57,500 bases of DNA from assembly GCF_964340395.1 (NCBI RefSeq), contig NC_135565.1, positions 6,021,642 through 6,079,141 of the forward strand, in the 5' to 3' direction. A program made the position numbers and the translations under genes. Numbering within the stretch: position 1 is the first letter of the stretch; each line of letters starts with the position of its first letter. The DNA comes from Glandiceps talaboti (Eukaryota > Hemichordata > Enteropneusta > Spengelidae). This document shows, one piece after another, positions 36,123 through 50,028 of the stretch. Below the pieces are notes generated by a model. That model did not search any database. It saw only the letters and a list, made by a program, of their open reading frames with translations, and was not told the origin of the DNA.

Positions 36123-37672
36123 GGGAATGAATTCCTGTTTCTTATCCTTGTAGGAAAGATCATTGAATGTTCAAAACTGACCGGATGACAAGTTGTGTGT
36201 GAGTGAAAGCAATTGGTTTCTTAATAAAGATCTATGGCGAGTCATCGCAGACAATCACACTTTCATGATTATTTACTGTTTATCGCTAATTTTACATTAT
36301 GGTGCTGGGAGAAGTGTGTCCTCAGAGAGTCCTGTAATTGCCATGGATCTATTTAATTTACGGTAACGAGAGGAAATCGTCATCAATTTCGATTTCGCTT
36401 CTTAAGCCATCCAATAAGCGACTTGATACATCTTTTTATCCTCACTACTTTTGGTATTATACTATCAATTGATTCAAATAGCTAGACAGAATGCGAAGTT
36501 GTGAAATCCAGATCGATGATTATGTAAGTTCAACTTTCTTACATTTTACCTATTTAGACCGCAAATCATTGCGTTCCTTTTTTTTCCACACCTTTGATTA
36601 TCATTATTATTACACGGTTAATTAGATCTAGAGTAATACCCATTCTCTAAGGTAAATGTTAACATTGTGATCAAACCGCCAATAAATATATGTCGTGATT
36701 TAATGTACACGCGTGCTAGAATAGTAAGTTATCAACGTCTGATGTACGGTACACTATTTAAAGACAATACAATCGATATTTTAGACTTTGACTGATCGTG
36801 CTGTCAGTCTATGCAATTGTCCGTGTAATAAAGAACTGCGGTACCATGCGGGGACTGTTGCACGTATCGTTCAAACCACTACAATGAATACACGCACCAT
36901 TGATGTCTTCAAATACCAGTGGTTATGTAAGTACGATTAATTTCTGTAGCCAAGACATATGACAGAACAAGGAGTCCATTTGAGTGAAAAATATCTGCTT
37001 CTATTATTTCTGAGAAAAATCAAATATTCTGCATGCTTTCATCACGGCAGATTAAAGACGAATACAAATGCTGATGAATGAATCCATTTTTCAGGTAATT
37101 CACTTTTCCGGTGACAGCCTGTCCGAACTCCTAAATACCTCAGACCTTTATTACTATAGATGCAGCTACTAATGATAAGGATAGTTCTTTAAAGTGACCA
37201 ACGTCACTTCGTGCACAGACAACACATGGTAGAATATCCACTCAAGTTTATTCAATATATTTGATGGAAAGTTTCCAGTGATAATGTATATATGCAGAGA
37301 ACTTTTATAAAATAGGTCATAACGATAGGTTCTCTCGCGGGGAAGGGTGGGGGGGGGTGAAGAAAAAAACATAAACGTAACTATAGCTAAAGTGTATTCG
37401 TATTCATGTATGCTGCAGATTACAAGACACTCGTGAGAATTTTGAAGACGAGAAAAAAAACGGTTAACATAAATTAGACAATCAAACTACCGTGTGTTCA
37501 GTAGTTTTATGCTAGAGTATGACAAATGTAGCTGGGATAGCTTACATTGCTAAAGACAGTTGCACACAGTCTATGATGTTGTCGAAAATGTTTGGAAACT
37601 TGAAAATATAAAAGGTTAGAATTTCTAATATCTCTGGGTCATTATTTACAACAAGATAGCCGAGAAGACAAT

Positions 37673-37675
<3 letters not shown>
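36122..37675. other. No gene seen
   Basis: A G9 run lies near 37350. Only a 67-codon minus frame (37169-37372). Confidence 0.4.

Positions 37676-37757
<82 letters not shown>
37676..37757. repeat. (TA)n dinucleotide array
   Basis: About 80 bp of uninterrupted TA. Confidence 0.97.
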
Positions 37758-37760
<3 letters not shown>

Positions 37761-38742
37761 TTCTAATGATAATCTTGAAATGGGAAAGTATACTTAAGTC
37801 GCTCCAGCTGATCAATAAAGTCGCAATGAAAATGAACGGATTAAGTATATATAACCTACGTAACCGTTAGTACAATGTTTTACGCGCGGAATAGTATAGT
37901 GCAGAATACAAAAATTGTAGTTCCGAACACAGTCTAAGATTTTTTCTGTATACCCTCTCTTCGGAGAAAATGTTCTATTGACTACGATCGCAACAGATGG
38001 GGAAGTATTTTACAGGTGAAAATACAACGTTCTATCTAAAATAGAATGTATAGATATTTTTCATAATGAATCAATATTGCGACCATATTGGAAAAAATAT
38101 TGTGTAACTAGAAATATAATAAAGATGGGAAAAGGCAGAGAGAAATGTAGATAAAATATACAGATAGAGAGAGAGCTCTTTAATCAATCATTCAGTCATT
38201 TTTAGTCATCAAAGTGGAATACATCTCGCTGCCTTATAGATTTCCCGAGGTTCTCCCCAATTGACCCTTTTTAGCTAAACGTTTGGTTAATTTTATCTGT
38301 CGACATATGTAGTCATCACGGGTTAAATAGACGTCTTCGGAGAAAAAAAATCTTTGCTATCTATTCTATCAGTAGACATGATTTTAAACGGTCACGACAT
38401 TTGTTGAAAAATCGTCATTATCTCTCCATTGTCACAAAGTTGTCTGGTCCAGATGATTGAAGAAGTGATTGGAGATAACAAAAAGACATTATCTTCAAAT
38501 CTTTCTAAAAAAAAAACAGTGTGCACTCATTTTACAAGACTTATCACCATACGATAAAAAACCAGAGATTTTCCTTTTATGATAAAAAGAAAACTGAAAT
38601 TGTACACCATGACCGAATTTATTAGAAGTGTGAATTCACGTACCTGTATCGAAAAATTGCTTGCTCCGTCCAAAAAGGGAGGTTTCAAATTGTGAAAATG
38701 CTCTAGTCTTGTTCCAATGCTTCACGTAGTTCTGTTCTTCTT

Positions 38743-39204
38743 GTGTGCTGTCGTCAAAGAGAACAGTTGCGATGTGGCACTTGGTATAACACGGCTGTGT
38801 CTGTTCCTGCAGACAGGTTCATCAAAAATGTGTATATAAGTGGCCGTTCGATCGGTGTTCATGCCCTCCCGCCTTTTAATTGCATCCTTATATACTGTTC
38901 TTTCTGTAGCAATACTTCCGCTCAATTTGACAGACTCCCTAAGTTAGGATATTTTATCAAAACACCTTTACGAACGTGCAAATATTGTTTACGTCACCTT
39001 AAAGAGGGAAATTTCCAGGGTCAGCAGATTAGGTATTTTGGAAAACGGGTTTTAACAATCCAATCGATAAATCTCTCATTACACCTACGGTCAGCGCCTA
39101 TACCATTTCCCCCGCAAAAACAGAGATGGGGAAACAAATATCGCAAAGGAGTATTTTTGTACTTTATTCAAATAGTTCGTTCGTGTAACAGATTATATGT
39201 TTGA
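38743..39204 (+). CDS. Hypothetical open frame, 153 codons, no ATG at its start
   Basis: The second-longest non-repetitive plus-strand open frame. It begins with GTG, so it is better read as an open block than as a complete ORF. It contains cysteine pairs (RTCKYCLRHL), SVPADRFIKNVYISGRSIGV and a basic C-terminal part (QKQRWGNKYRKGVF). No family was recognised. From the stop-codon frequency of the local composition, one frame this long in 57 kb is unusual but not impossible. A 67-codon minus frame covers its start. Splice-type signals are not convincing on either side. Confidence 0.18.
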   Translation: MCCRQREQLRCGTWYNTAVSVPADRFIKNVYISGRSIGVHALPPFNCILIYCSFCSNTSAQFDRLPKLGYFIKTPLRTCKYCLRHLKEGNFQGQQIRYFGKRVLTIQSINLSLHLRSAPIPFPPQKQRWGNKYRKGVFLYFIQIVRSCNRLYV

Positions 39205-39280
39205 TAGAGTGAAAACGAAATGGTTTTAAGAGTGAGATTAAAATCTCATGTTGCATGATTTGTATAACACTATCTTTTGC

Positions 39281-39321
39281 AGTGTGCGTGTGTGTGTGCG
39301 TGCGTGTGTGCGCGCGCGTAT
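39281..39321. repeat. (GT)n/(GC)n alternating purine-pyrimidine tract
   Basis: About 40 bp of gtgt/gcgt/cgcg, a Z-DNA-prone tract. Confidence 0.85.
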
Positions 39322-40545
39322 GTGCGGTGTAAAATCTCATACACCTTCACAGATCGATCACATTTAAGTACCAAAAAGGCAAAACTGTCCCTAACAGTAA
39401 AATTTGACAATTTATGTCAACCTAAAATGATTTTATGATATTGGAAATTAACGATTTTAAGTTAGATATTCCTGAATGTGATCTGTTTAAAGGCATTATA
39501 CTGATTCTAAAAGTGGTGGTGGTTATCGTACATGTTAGATTCGTTGATTTAAGCGACAATTAAATATGCAAATGTAACTAATTCATATTTGACAGTCCAA
39601 TCTAGAGCTAATGAATATTTCATTTGCTTACAGTGTGTACGCTACAATGGCGGCATTCTCTACTGCCGGACAAAATCTTTCATATATAAAATAAGAAGGT
39701 GGGGGGGGGGTGAAATTATTTTTCCTGTCTTCATCTTTTACATATATCTTTTACATCTTCTTCCGTTGTAGTGCAGTGGAAAAATACTAAGTCCTGTAGC
39801 GTTGCGAATTATCAAAGCGAGATAGATGGTACTCGAAAATTTCTAAATAATTTTGTTACTGAATAGAAATTATTCATTGAAAAGCTTAAAGCCTGACATA
39901 TCAGAAGATTAGGAACACCGTGACGACAGAAATATTCAAACATTTATTACTATGTTTGTGTTAAGAACTTTTATAACATAGTCTTTCCTACAAGATTAAA
40001 CAACTTCGTTGTTTTATTTGAAAAACAATTGATGCTAAAATTTCGAAATCTGTCCAAAATCGACACACAACATAGTAGTAGGAGAAATACGTTTCGTACT
40101 TCCGTATAAAATTCCGGTGTTTGGCAGTCATTTCTCCTTCAGAAGTTGCCCCGTGGTTAGCACATCCACACATAAAAACTAAATCGTTTTTTTGTTTCAA
40201 CCCGCCCGGAGTATAATGAGGTGAGAGTGACCGGTTCTCACACCTCTAAACATCTTATGAAAGCATACCCACGTTCTTCAAAGATTACCGACAGCTCCTA
40301 AAACTCAAATCTCAATAGGAGTATATCATAAACTACATCACTTGGGGAATCTTCCTCGCACGATACTCAATCGTATATCTCCATAATGAATAATTCACTA
40401 CCTGATATTGGTTTTTATCATGGTCAAAAGATTTCGTACTATGGACATTCTGGGGTACATATTTAATGCAGTTTTTTGTCATTTTATTTTGCCTTCTTGC
40501 TTATTAATCTTATTATCTGATTACTGCATTACCCCCTCCCCTCCC
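39322..40545. other. No gene seen
   Basis: Short frames only (39589-39771 plus, 39988-40200 minus). A G9 run is near 39699. Confidence 0.4.
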
Positions 40546-40708
<163 letters not shown>

Positions 40709-41308
40709 ATGTTTAATATATACAAGTGCAACAATCCCATCTTTATTATGAATTGAAATATTATCAACATTATCCAGCCTTACTGACGGAAGCAATAATT
40801 ATGATTTAATAGATGTAAGATGGCAACTTTTATCACAACTTTGCAGTTTTTCTTCCATAAGGAAGAGATATGTTAGTGGGTGGAAGTGTGTGTGTGTGTG
40901 TGTGCGTGTCTGTCTGTGTCATCGTTTTCTCCATAATGGTAGGCTCAATTCAATCAAAATTTTGAAGACCTATTTCGTAGGTTAATGGCAAGACCTGGTT
41001 AGGTTTTGGTAAAAATCTCACACCACTTTAGACGAGATATCCTGACCAGAAACAATTGTTTTTGCCTTAGTGATCACCTGCTACTTTTATTCTCGATAGT
41101 TGATTTACTTTTGCCCCAAAGACCTGGACTGAACTGGCATTGCATGAAACAGCATCAAGATTGTTTAGAAAAAAAACTTACACCAGCTTTTCAAATCGTT
41201 ACTTTTTAGATGACACCTTGTAGGGAAAAATATTTTTTTTTAAGTTAAAAAAATATTTAAAAAGTAAACAATAATGTAAAAGTAAATATTTGTAAACAAA
41301 TAAAAAGG

Positions 41309-41425
41309 ATTGTCGGTTTCTGAGTGGTTAAACCACTTGCCTCTTATCATCACTGCGGTTGGGGTTCCGGTTTCTTCTTGCACTAACACTGAGCCCTCCT
41401 CCTGTTATTTGGCAATGCTTGTTGG
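41309..41425 (+). repeat. tRNA-derived SINE-like fragment
   Basis: tgagtggttaaaccacttgcc at about 41321 matches a tRNA A-box region. About 40 bp later ggggttccggtttc (41361-41374) is a degenerate B box (ggttcgaatcc). The downstream part (ttcttgcactaacactgagc) resembles the tRNA-unrelated body of SINEs I recall from marine invertebrates. It is diverged, so probably inactive. Confidence 0.5.
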
Positions 41426-43004
41426 ATGGTTTATAAATTTAAAAGATAAATATAAAAAGGCCTTTTTCGAGTACCAGTGGTTTGGCGATCATTTTGAAGT
41501 TAGTGTAAATAAATTGTGTTCTCTTTCTAAACAAGTTGTATGTTGACACCTCAATTTCTTCTTATTTTGAACTGGACCTGGAGTGGATTTTTCTTGAACA
41601 AATTGAAATTGGAAATTATTATTCCTGAGGCATTACTATGTTAAATCATATGCAGGACTGGAGTTCTCAATTATCATTATAGTGTCCCGTATGTAAACGT
41701 ATGGGAATCATTTATACGACGTCATTCTTCTCGCAAGCAAGAGCATAAATATTTCCTGATGGCACATTGGGAAAAAATAATACCTCTTGGCGATACATTT
41801 TGGACGGTGCCGTAAGGATGGTTTTACGACAATGTGAGAATTGAAGTTCAACATTGATCTATGTACGACATGAAGAATTTACTGTTTACATTAAAGTAAC
41901 ATTTTTTATGACATTTCGTAAGATATAATGACATTCAATCCCAAAGGTTGAAATATAAAAAAAAAAATCAATTTTACACGACCTTATACCCAAAACGTTG
42001 ATTTGCTTTACTGTTTGTCAACAAAGAGGTTTTGATGGGTAGTCAATTTGACGCATTCTGGTATTTCATAGTCAACTAACACTGTATAGGAAATCAGAAT
42101 TGTCGATTTTCTTGAAACAAGATGGTTATCCCCAAACTTCCATTGCTGAAGACAAGGAATAAGCTTGTATATCACATAGTTTGGAAATTTTAGAAAATCA
42201 TATTTTTTTAAGGGAAATTGGTTCCTGAGAATGAAACAAATACTACAATCTGAACACCCACAGTAAAAAGTTCGACAAATGAAATAAATTAGTAAGAGAT
42301 ACAGCCAGAATTGTCTTTTCTAATACTAAATACTATTTACTTAGGATTTAATTTTCAATAGAAAGCGAAATTTTCCATTTCGTCTTAACTCAGTGTTTCA
42401 TTATTTGGCATGGCAAGCATTCATTTGGGGAACAATAACTGTTTTTTTACCGATACAAATTATTACTATAGCAAATCAGTTAATTAGAATATTGCAATAA
42501 ACATTCAAACGAAAATGTAGTGTTTGTACAGTAAGTTAAATTCAAATTATAGGAAACAAAGTTGAATATATTGTAGGCGCCAATATACATGTTAATAAAA
42601 CTCTCTCTGACACGACAGGGTAATATATCATCGCCATTAATTTGCGTCTTTAACTTTGTTATAACCGATTTTATCAGTCATCGTGGAATTACGTTAGTGA
42701 CTATATTAGCAACGTCGCCTTTTGATGGATAACTGTGTATCTATGTTGATCGATGTAACTGTCACTTTGATAAAGTATTAGCATCGAAAAAGAAAGAAGC
42801 ATGGTTTGTATATATAGCAATTTTTTTGGCCCGATTTCTTTATTTTCCTCTATTTCGTTATTCACCTCTATTTCTTTATCTCTATTCCTTTATCTCTTTA
42901 TCTCTATTTCATCACAACGAAATCGAAAACAAATGACACTATAACCTAGAAAATATAAATAAATAAAGACATCTAGCTGTATGCATCACTGTTAGATCAG
43001 ATGT
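41426..43004. other. No gene seen
   Basis: AT-rich. A 42.84-42.91 kb stretch has a loose tatttc(t/g)ttat repeat. Confidence 0.4.
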
Positions 43005-43480
43005 CAGATGTTAAAGTGGCACGAGCTGACTTATACGCTTTATACTTGAGTGAAAATACATGGAACCACATTCTAGTATAATGTTAATGTTAATGGATGT
43101 CTTCTATAACATTACGATGGTCTTCTGGCATTGTTAGAACAGTCGATTGTATTGTAAGGATTCCATGAACATTTTTTGAAACGTATGATAAATTACGTCA
43201 TCAGATCAGTTATGAGTTATATCTTTTAGATCAGTTATGAGTTATATCTTTCAGATCAGTTATGAGTTATATCTTAATACCAGGTTGGAATACAGTCAAT
43301 TGCAAGAGATGGTTAAATATATGCTTCAGTAAGTGGACACTAGAGGGCGGTATACTAAGTATGATAAATTACGTCATTGGATCATTTATGAGTTATATCT
43401 TAATACCAGGTTGGAGTAAAGTTAATTGCAAGAGATGGTTAAATATATGCTTCAGTAAGTACAATACTACGAGAACCTTT
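43005..43480. repeat. Dispersed repeat family A, copy 3, internally duplicated
   Basis: Matches 2921-3262 over its first 300 bp. Inside it, a 25-bp unit (agatcagttatgagttatat + cttt) is present three times (43203-43275). A 126-bp block starting at atgataaattacgtcat is present twice (about 43188 and 43360), so that taataccaggttgga recurs at 43275 and 43401. The 73-codon frame at 43262-43483 is a read-through of this duplication. Confidence 0.75.
43335..43352 (+). promoter_or_regulatory. CTCF-like motif
   Basis: ggacactagagggcggta fits the CTCF core (CCA)SYAGRKGGCRSY almost fully. It sits between the two 126-bp copies of repeat family A. Weaker relatives are at 5654 (minus), 14142 (minus), 25859 (minus) and 56888 (plus). 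Confidence 0.3.
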
Positions 43481-43484
43481 TAAA

Positions 43485-44398
43485 TACGCAGCAAAATCTA
43501 CGCCCAAATACGTATAGACTCATCGGCGTGTGTCCCTTTAATCAGTTTGTACCTTGGTGATAAGCGGTTCAATTATGAATATAAGCGAATTCCAAATCCC
43601 ACCGCTAACCTCGACTGCTCCCAACTTCTAAACTACTCCTTGTAATTACCTTTGAGAATAATACTTTCACTTTAGTCGATTGGTAACATTGCCTTTGTGT
43701 TAATTATTGCGATACGTTTTCGAACGATTTATTCCCTTCTGTATCTACTTGCCGGTCGATTCGAGCTTCATCTATATAAGGGAGAACATTTTATTTGGTA
43801 TAGGAAATATTTATTGTATCCGATTGAGACAAAACTGGCACTAAATAAAATGGGATGGCGCTTGTATACCTAGGTTTCACTTCATTTTGTTTGAATGCAA
43901 ATGTCATCCTTAATGACATAAATCCCTTTTTATGAATAATGAAATATCAAGTGATATTACTACCTTCAATTCACTGCTCTTATACTTATAATAATAGCAC
44001 ATTTTCTTTCCTTTTTACGCATTAAGAGTGTAACAAAAGTACAACAATTGCATCCATTAGAAGTCAAATGTCTGACATCAAAATCATTGTGGTTTTAACC
44101 GATGACAAGCACCTCACAGAACATTTGCTGTGTCCACTTAAAGCTGTGATTGCACATCAAAAAAAACCGACTCGGCATGATGACCAAGAGTAGGGGAAAG
44201 GGGAGACAGAATTGCAGCTTTCTAGTCGCTCTCATACTCACAAACCAGAGCTGTTAATTTCTTCCGCGACACTGCGAATTGGCGGTACGTCTTGATACGT
44301 CTCGCTCATTCTAGGCACTAATCCAGAGAGTACAGTGTGAGGGGATTAGCTACTTCGCACGGCAACAGAAATAATTGGTACCACACAGTAGCATGGAG
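43485..44398. other. No gene seen
   Basis: Dense stops on both strands. Confidence 0.4.
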
Positions 44399-44583
44399 GA
44401 GGGGGGAGGCAGATACATAGGGGAGGAAAACCCAATACTTGGCAGGTTTAAATTCAAAGGGAAGGGAGTGTGGTGTTAAGCAGATAAACCCATAGGACAG
44501 GGGATGATACATTACAAGTTAATTCCGAAAGGGGAGGGGTGGTGGTATTTAGCAAACAAATTCTGAAAGGCGGGGGGGGGGCA
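44399..44583. repeat. Degenerate G-rich tandem repeat, about 55-65-bp unit
   Basis: Three loose units, each with a gaggggggag-type G-run followed by caga/gcaaa-taaa and aattc(a/c/t). The G-runs lie at 44399, 44458, 44531 and 44570. Confidence 0.5.
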
Positions 44584-45055
44584 GAAACTTCGCTGGAAAA
44601 TCCCAATTAACGCCATAATGCAAGTTAAAGCATATCATATTACCAGTATTCAAACTAATAATTTATGGAAATTACTTTGTACATATAATGGCAAAATGTC
44701 GTCTTTTCAACGCTATCTTACGTTTGCCATTCGGATTTGAATCGTGATACTGTTATAAATTTACCTTTTTTACAATCGACGTTCGTTTTTCTGGCCCTGT
44801 TCATTTTTTGTCACTTTTCAATCTTGTTTGTAGTCGGCATATGGGGTCCTTTTAGAGACAATACTAAGCCAATTTGTACACACTTATTGATTGTCTGTCT
44901 ATTTGTTATGCTTCAGGTCAAGCGAAGTGAAGGAAAATATCTTTACAGTGGAAACTATTGAAACGTAACATTGATTAGTTAATTTTAATGAGTACAATAA
45001 GTTAAAATAATGCTTTTCAGCATATTTCATTCTCCATAAATGTTGTAACCTTTGA

Positions 45056-45712
45056 CTTGAACATTCAAAATGAACGAAATGGTTGACTTGTACAGTGAGT
45101 GTACAAAATGGCTGACATCGTACAATGAATGTATAAATTTCTGATTGGTACAATGAATGAATAAAATGGCTGACATCGTGCAATGAATGTCTACAGTGGC
45201 TGATTTGTACAATGAATGTACAATGTGGTTGACTGGTACAATGACTGTACAAAATGGCTGACATCGTACAATGAATGAACAAAATGGCTGACATTGTACA
45301 ATGAATGCACAAAATGGCTGACATTATACAATGAATGAACAAAATGGCTCACATCGTAGAATGAATGTACAAAATGGCTGACATTGTACAACGAATGAAC
45401 AAAATGGTTGACATTATACAATGAATGTACAAAATGGCTGACATCGTACACTGGATATACAAAATGGCTGACATCGTACAATGAATGTACAAAATGGTTG
45501 ACATCGTACACTGGATATACAAAATGGCTGACATCGTACAATGAATGCACAAAATGGCTGACATCATGCAATGAATGTACAAATGACTGACATCGTACAG
45601 TGAATGAAAAAATGGCTGACATCGTGCAATGAATGTACAAATGGCTGACATCGTACAATGAATGCACAAAATGGCTAACTCGTAACACTTGATTGACACC
45701 ATACAATGCTGT
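45056..45712. repeat. 30-bp minisatellite, about 21 copies
   Basis: The consensus unit is tgacatcgtacaatgaatgt + acaaaatggc. The period of exactly 30 bp keeps reading frames constant, so several frames stay open. On the minus strand, one gives HSLYDVSHFV decapeptides (45191-45706, 171 codons) and another IHCTMSAILY. The plus strand gives YNECTKWLTS. Single-unit variants (ctggatat, gaacaaaat) recur in alternate units between 45450 and 45540, which indicates higher-order duplication. I regard the frames as non-coding. Confidence 0.9.
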
Positions 45713-47995
<2,283 letters not shown>

Positions 47996-48230
47996 CTGAA
48001 AAATGATGACTATGTATGGGGGGGGGGGAGATGCCACTTACTCACATTTAAACAAAAACGTTTGATAATGATTCATTTTTGATAATAATTTATGTATTGA
48101 ATAATTGTAGGTCAGAGTGCATAACCCTTGACCTGGAAAATTTCCCGAGGAAAAATGACGACTGTATATGGGGGGGGGGGGGGGGTGAGGGTGATGGACG
48201 CAGTTAAACAAAATATTCGCAAGTAATGTA
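47996..48230. repeat. Two diverged tandem copies of a ~150-bp G-run unit
   Basis: gaaaaatgatgactatgtat followed by a G-run (about 48000-48030) recurs as gaaaaatgacgactgtatat followed by a G-run (48152-48186). Further shared blocks (taaacaaaa, taat-ttatg/taatgtattta) follow each. Confidence 0.6.
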
Positions 48231-48913
48231 TTTATCACAATAATTTGCGTAATTACAGTCCAGAATAACATAGAAACTAGGAAAAATCAACACCGACAAA
48301 AAATATTGACAAAAAAAGATTACCGGGACAGTGACCCGTATTGGGGAAGGACAACACTTCTTGAGTCGATTTTTGACGATAGGTTACAATCGTTTAAGCA
48401 ATTTAAGACATGAAATGTCAATGATTTTTATTGATGAAGTTCACTTTTACGAGAACTACTTAAGGAAAGAGTCGTTGACACAATGGGCGCTATATGTGAT
48501 ATTTCCTTATAGTCTGTGTGTAACTTTAATTAAATTTGTTACCACCTGCATATCGAGTGAGCTGGGCTTGTAGATGTTGGAAGAATCAGACGATTCGGGT
48601 GCAATAAACAGTGCAACCATGGACTTTATTATAAAATACATCTTCAAGTTGCACTAGCAGCAACTATATAAAAACATTTTTTTTAAAAATGTTTTGTAAG
48701 ATACAGTAATTGCTCGTAATATCGAATATCCTGGACAGTATTAAATCACCCATGAGTGAACATATTTATGTAGCTGTATGCTCATTGATAAATCAGGCCA
48801 AATGGATTTTTGGGTCCTCACCCAAAAGTCAGCGCCCTCGACGGTGATCACGATTTAAACATGTTAATAAATACTTATGGTTAAGATCGACCACAGATTA
48901 ACATGCACAATGT
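48231..48913. other. No gene recognised
   Basis: An 80-codon plus frame (48331-48573, alternative start) reads MIFIDEVHFYENYLRKESL in its middle but shows no known domain. Confidence 0.35.
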
Positions 48914-49077
48914 CTGGTTATTCTTCCTATCCTCCATTCGTTCCACTCCTCTCGTAGCTGTTTCCCTTGACCATGGGTAGAGGCAGCCTATTCAAAGTTG
49001 ACCTGTAACCTTTGACCTGAAATCAAGCATTACCTAATATGCAACGCGCACGCCACATGTAACGCCATCTTTTTCTA
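48914..49077 (+). repeat. DIRS left inverted terminal repeat
   Basis: 48953-49072 is the reverse complement of 52008-52127 with scattered mismatches; shared blocks include gtagctgtttcccttgacc and gacctgtaacctttgacctg. The outer 48914-48952 (ttattcttcctatcctccat onward) instead pairs best with the internal region at 51856-51894. Confidence 0.9.
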
Positions 49078-49230
49078 TATATTGGCAGAGGCAAGTTTAA
49101 TCGTGAGTACAATAAGAGTAATGTGAAGTTCAACAATAGTACATGGTAATTCCTTTCATGGGAGAAGATATTGACAAGTCACCATTGATGCCTATATCAC
49201 TTCCCAAGGTGGGGGGGAGGGGGTGTCTAG

Positions 49231-50028
49231 CTTATTTTTAGGCACAATTGGCGTCTACTGTTATCCAACCCTTGGATACTGGCAACTGTAGAAGGGTACC
49301 ATCTCGAACTAACATCATTACCAAAACGAAGTCATTATCCTGTAACCAAGTCCAGCTCACAGGTTAAGCTTATAGACAACAAAGTTCAATCTCTACTAGA
49401 CAAAGGGGCAGATCAGTTTGTATCAACTGAGTATGTTCCTAGTACCCAAGGGCACAGTGGGATAGAGGCCAGTTTTCAATTTCCCATCAGATCAGTTTGT
49501 ATCAACTAAGTATGTTTCTAGTACCCAAGGGCACAGGGGGATGGAGGCCAGTTTTCAAACTCAAACCACTGAATCGGTTCATTCACTACCAACATTTCAA
49601 GATGGAAGGAATTATGTGAAAACTCTACTATGTCAGAACGACTATGTGGCTACAATAGATCTAAATGCCGCTTATTTAAAAGTCCCAATTTTCTTGAACC
49701 ATCGGAAGTATCCCAGATTCATTTGGAAAAGCACAATGTTCGGAATTGCCAGTACCCCTAGGGTATTCACAAAGATAATGAAGCCAGTTGCAGCAAGCCT
49801 TCGACATCAAGGTATTCGATGTGTAATCTATACAGACGACCTTCTCATCTTCGGAGAGAGTTTCAGCATATGGCAAACCAATGTCCAGACAGCAACCAAC
49901 AGTTTAGAAGATGTAGGTTTTCTCCTCAATCCAGAGGTAAAAAACTCGTACCTCAACAGAGAGTGCAATTTCTGGGATTACTTTTAGACTCGACCCAGAT
50001 GTCAATCAGCTTACCAGAGGGAAGGTGA
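49231..50028 (+). pseudogene. DIRS reverse transcriptase domain, broken
   Basis: Reverse transcriptase of a DIRS-type element, recognisable in four pieces. Piece 1 (from 49231) has IFRHNWRLLLSNPWILATVE and YHLELTSLPKRSHYPV. Piece 2 (49515-49616) has FLVPKGTGGWRPVFKLKPLN. Piece 3 (to about 49945) has NDYVATIDLNAAYLKVPI, ASTPRVFTK and the active-site motif YTDDLLIF. Piece 4 (to 50028) has VQFLGLLLDS. Frames change between pieces, a TGA ends piece 2 at 49617, and about seven residues between the WK and FGIAS segments are missing. A 79-bp direct duplication (49410 and 49489) disrupts the N-terminal part. The catalytic DD is still present but the gene cannot give a complete protein. Confidence 0.85.
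49409..49566 (+). repeat. 79-bp tandem duplication inside the RT
   Basis: gatcagtttgtatcaact, gtacccaagggcacag and gaggccagttttcaa occur at 49411 onward and again at 49490 onward, with about five mismatches. Confidence 0.9.

Noticed and set aside
41309-41385. Functional tRNA gene
   Set aside because: A-box region is good but the B box is degenerate and no acceptor stem pairs, so a SINE derivative is preferred.
44899-45706. Possible repetitive secreted protein of 147-171 codons
   Set aside because: Several frames on both strands are equally open because of the 30-bp period, there is no signal peptide, and no frame is favoured. Kept as a minisatellite.
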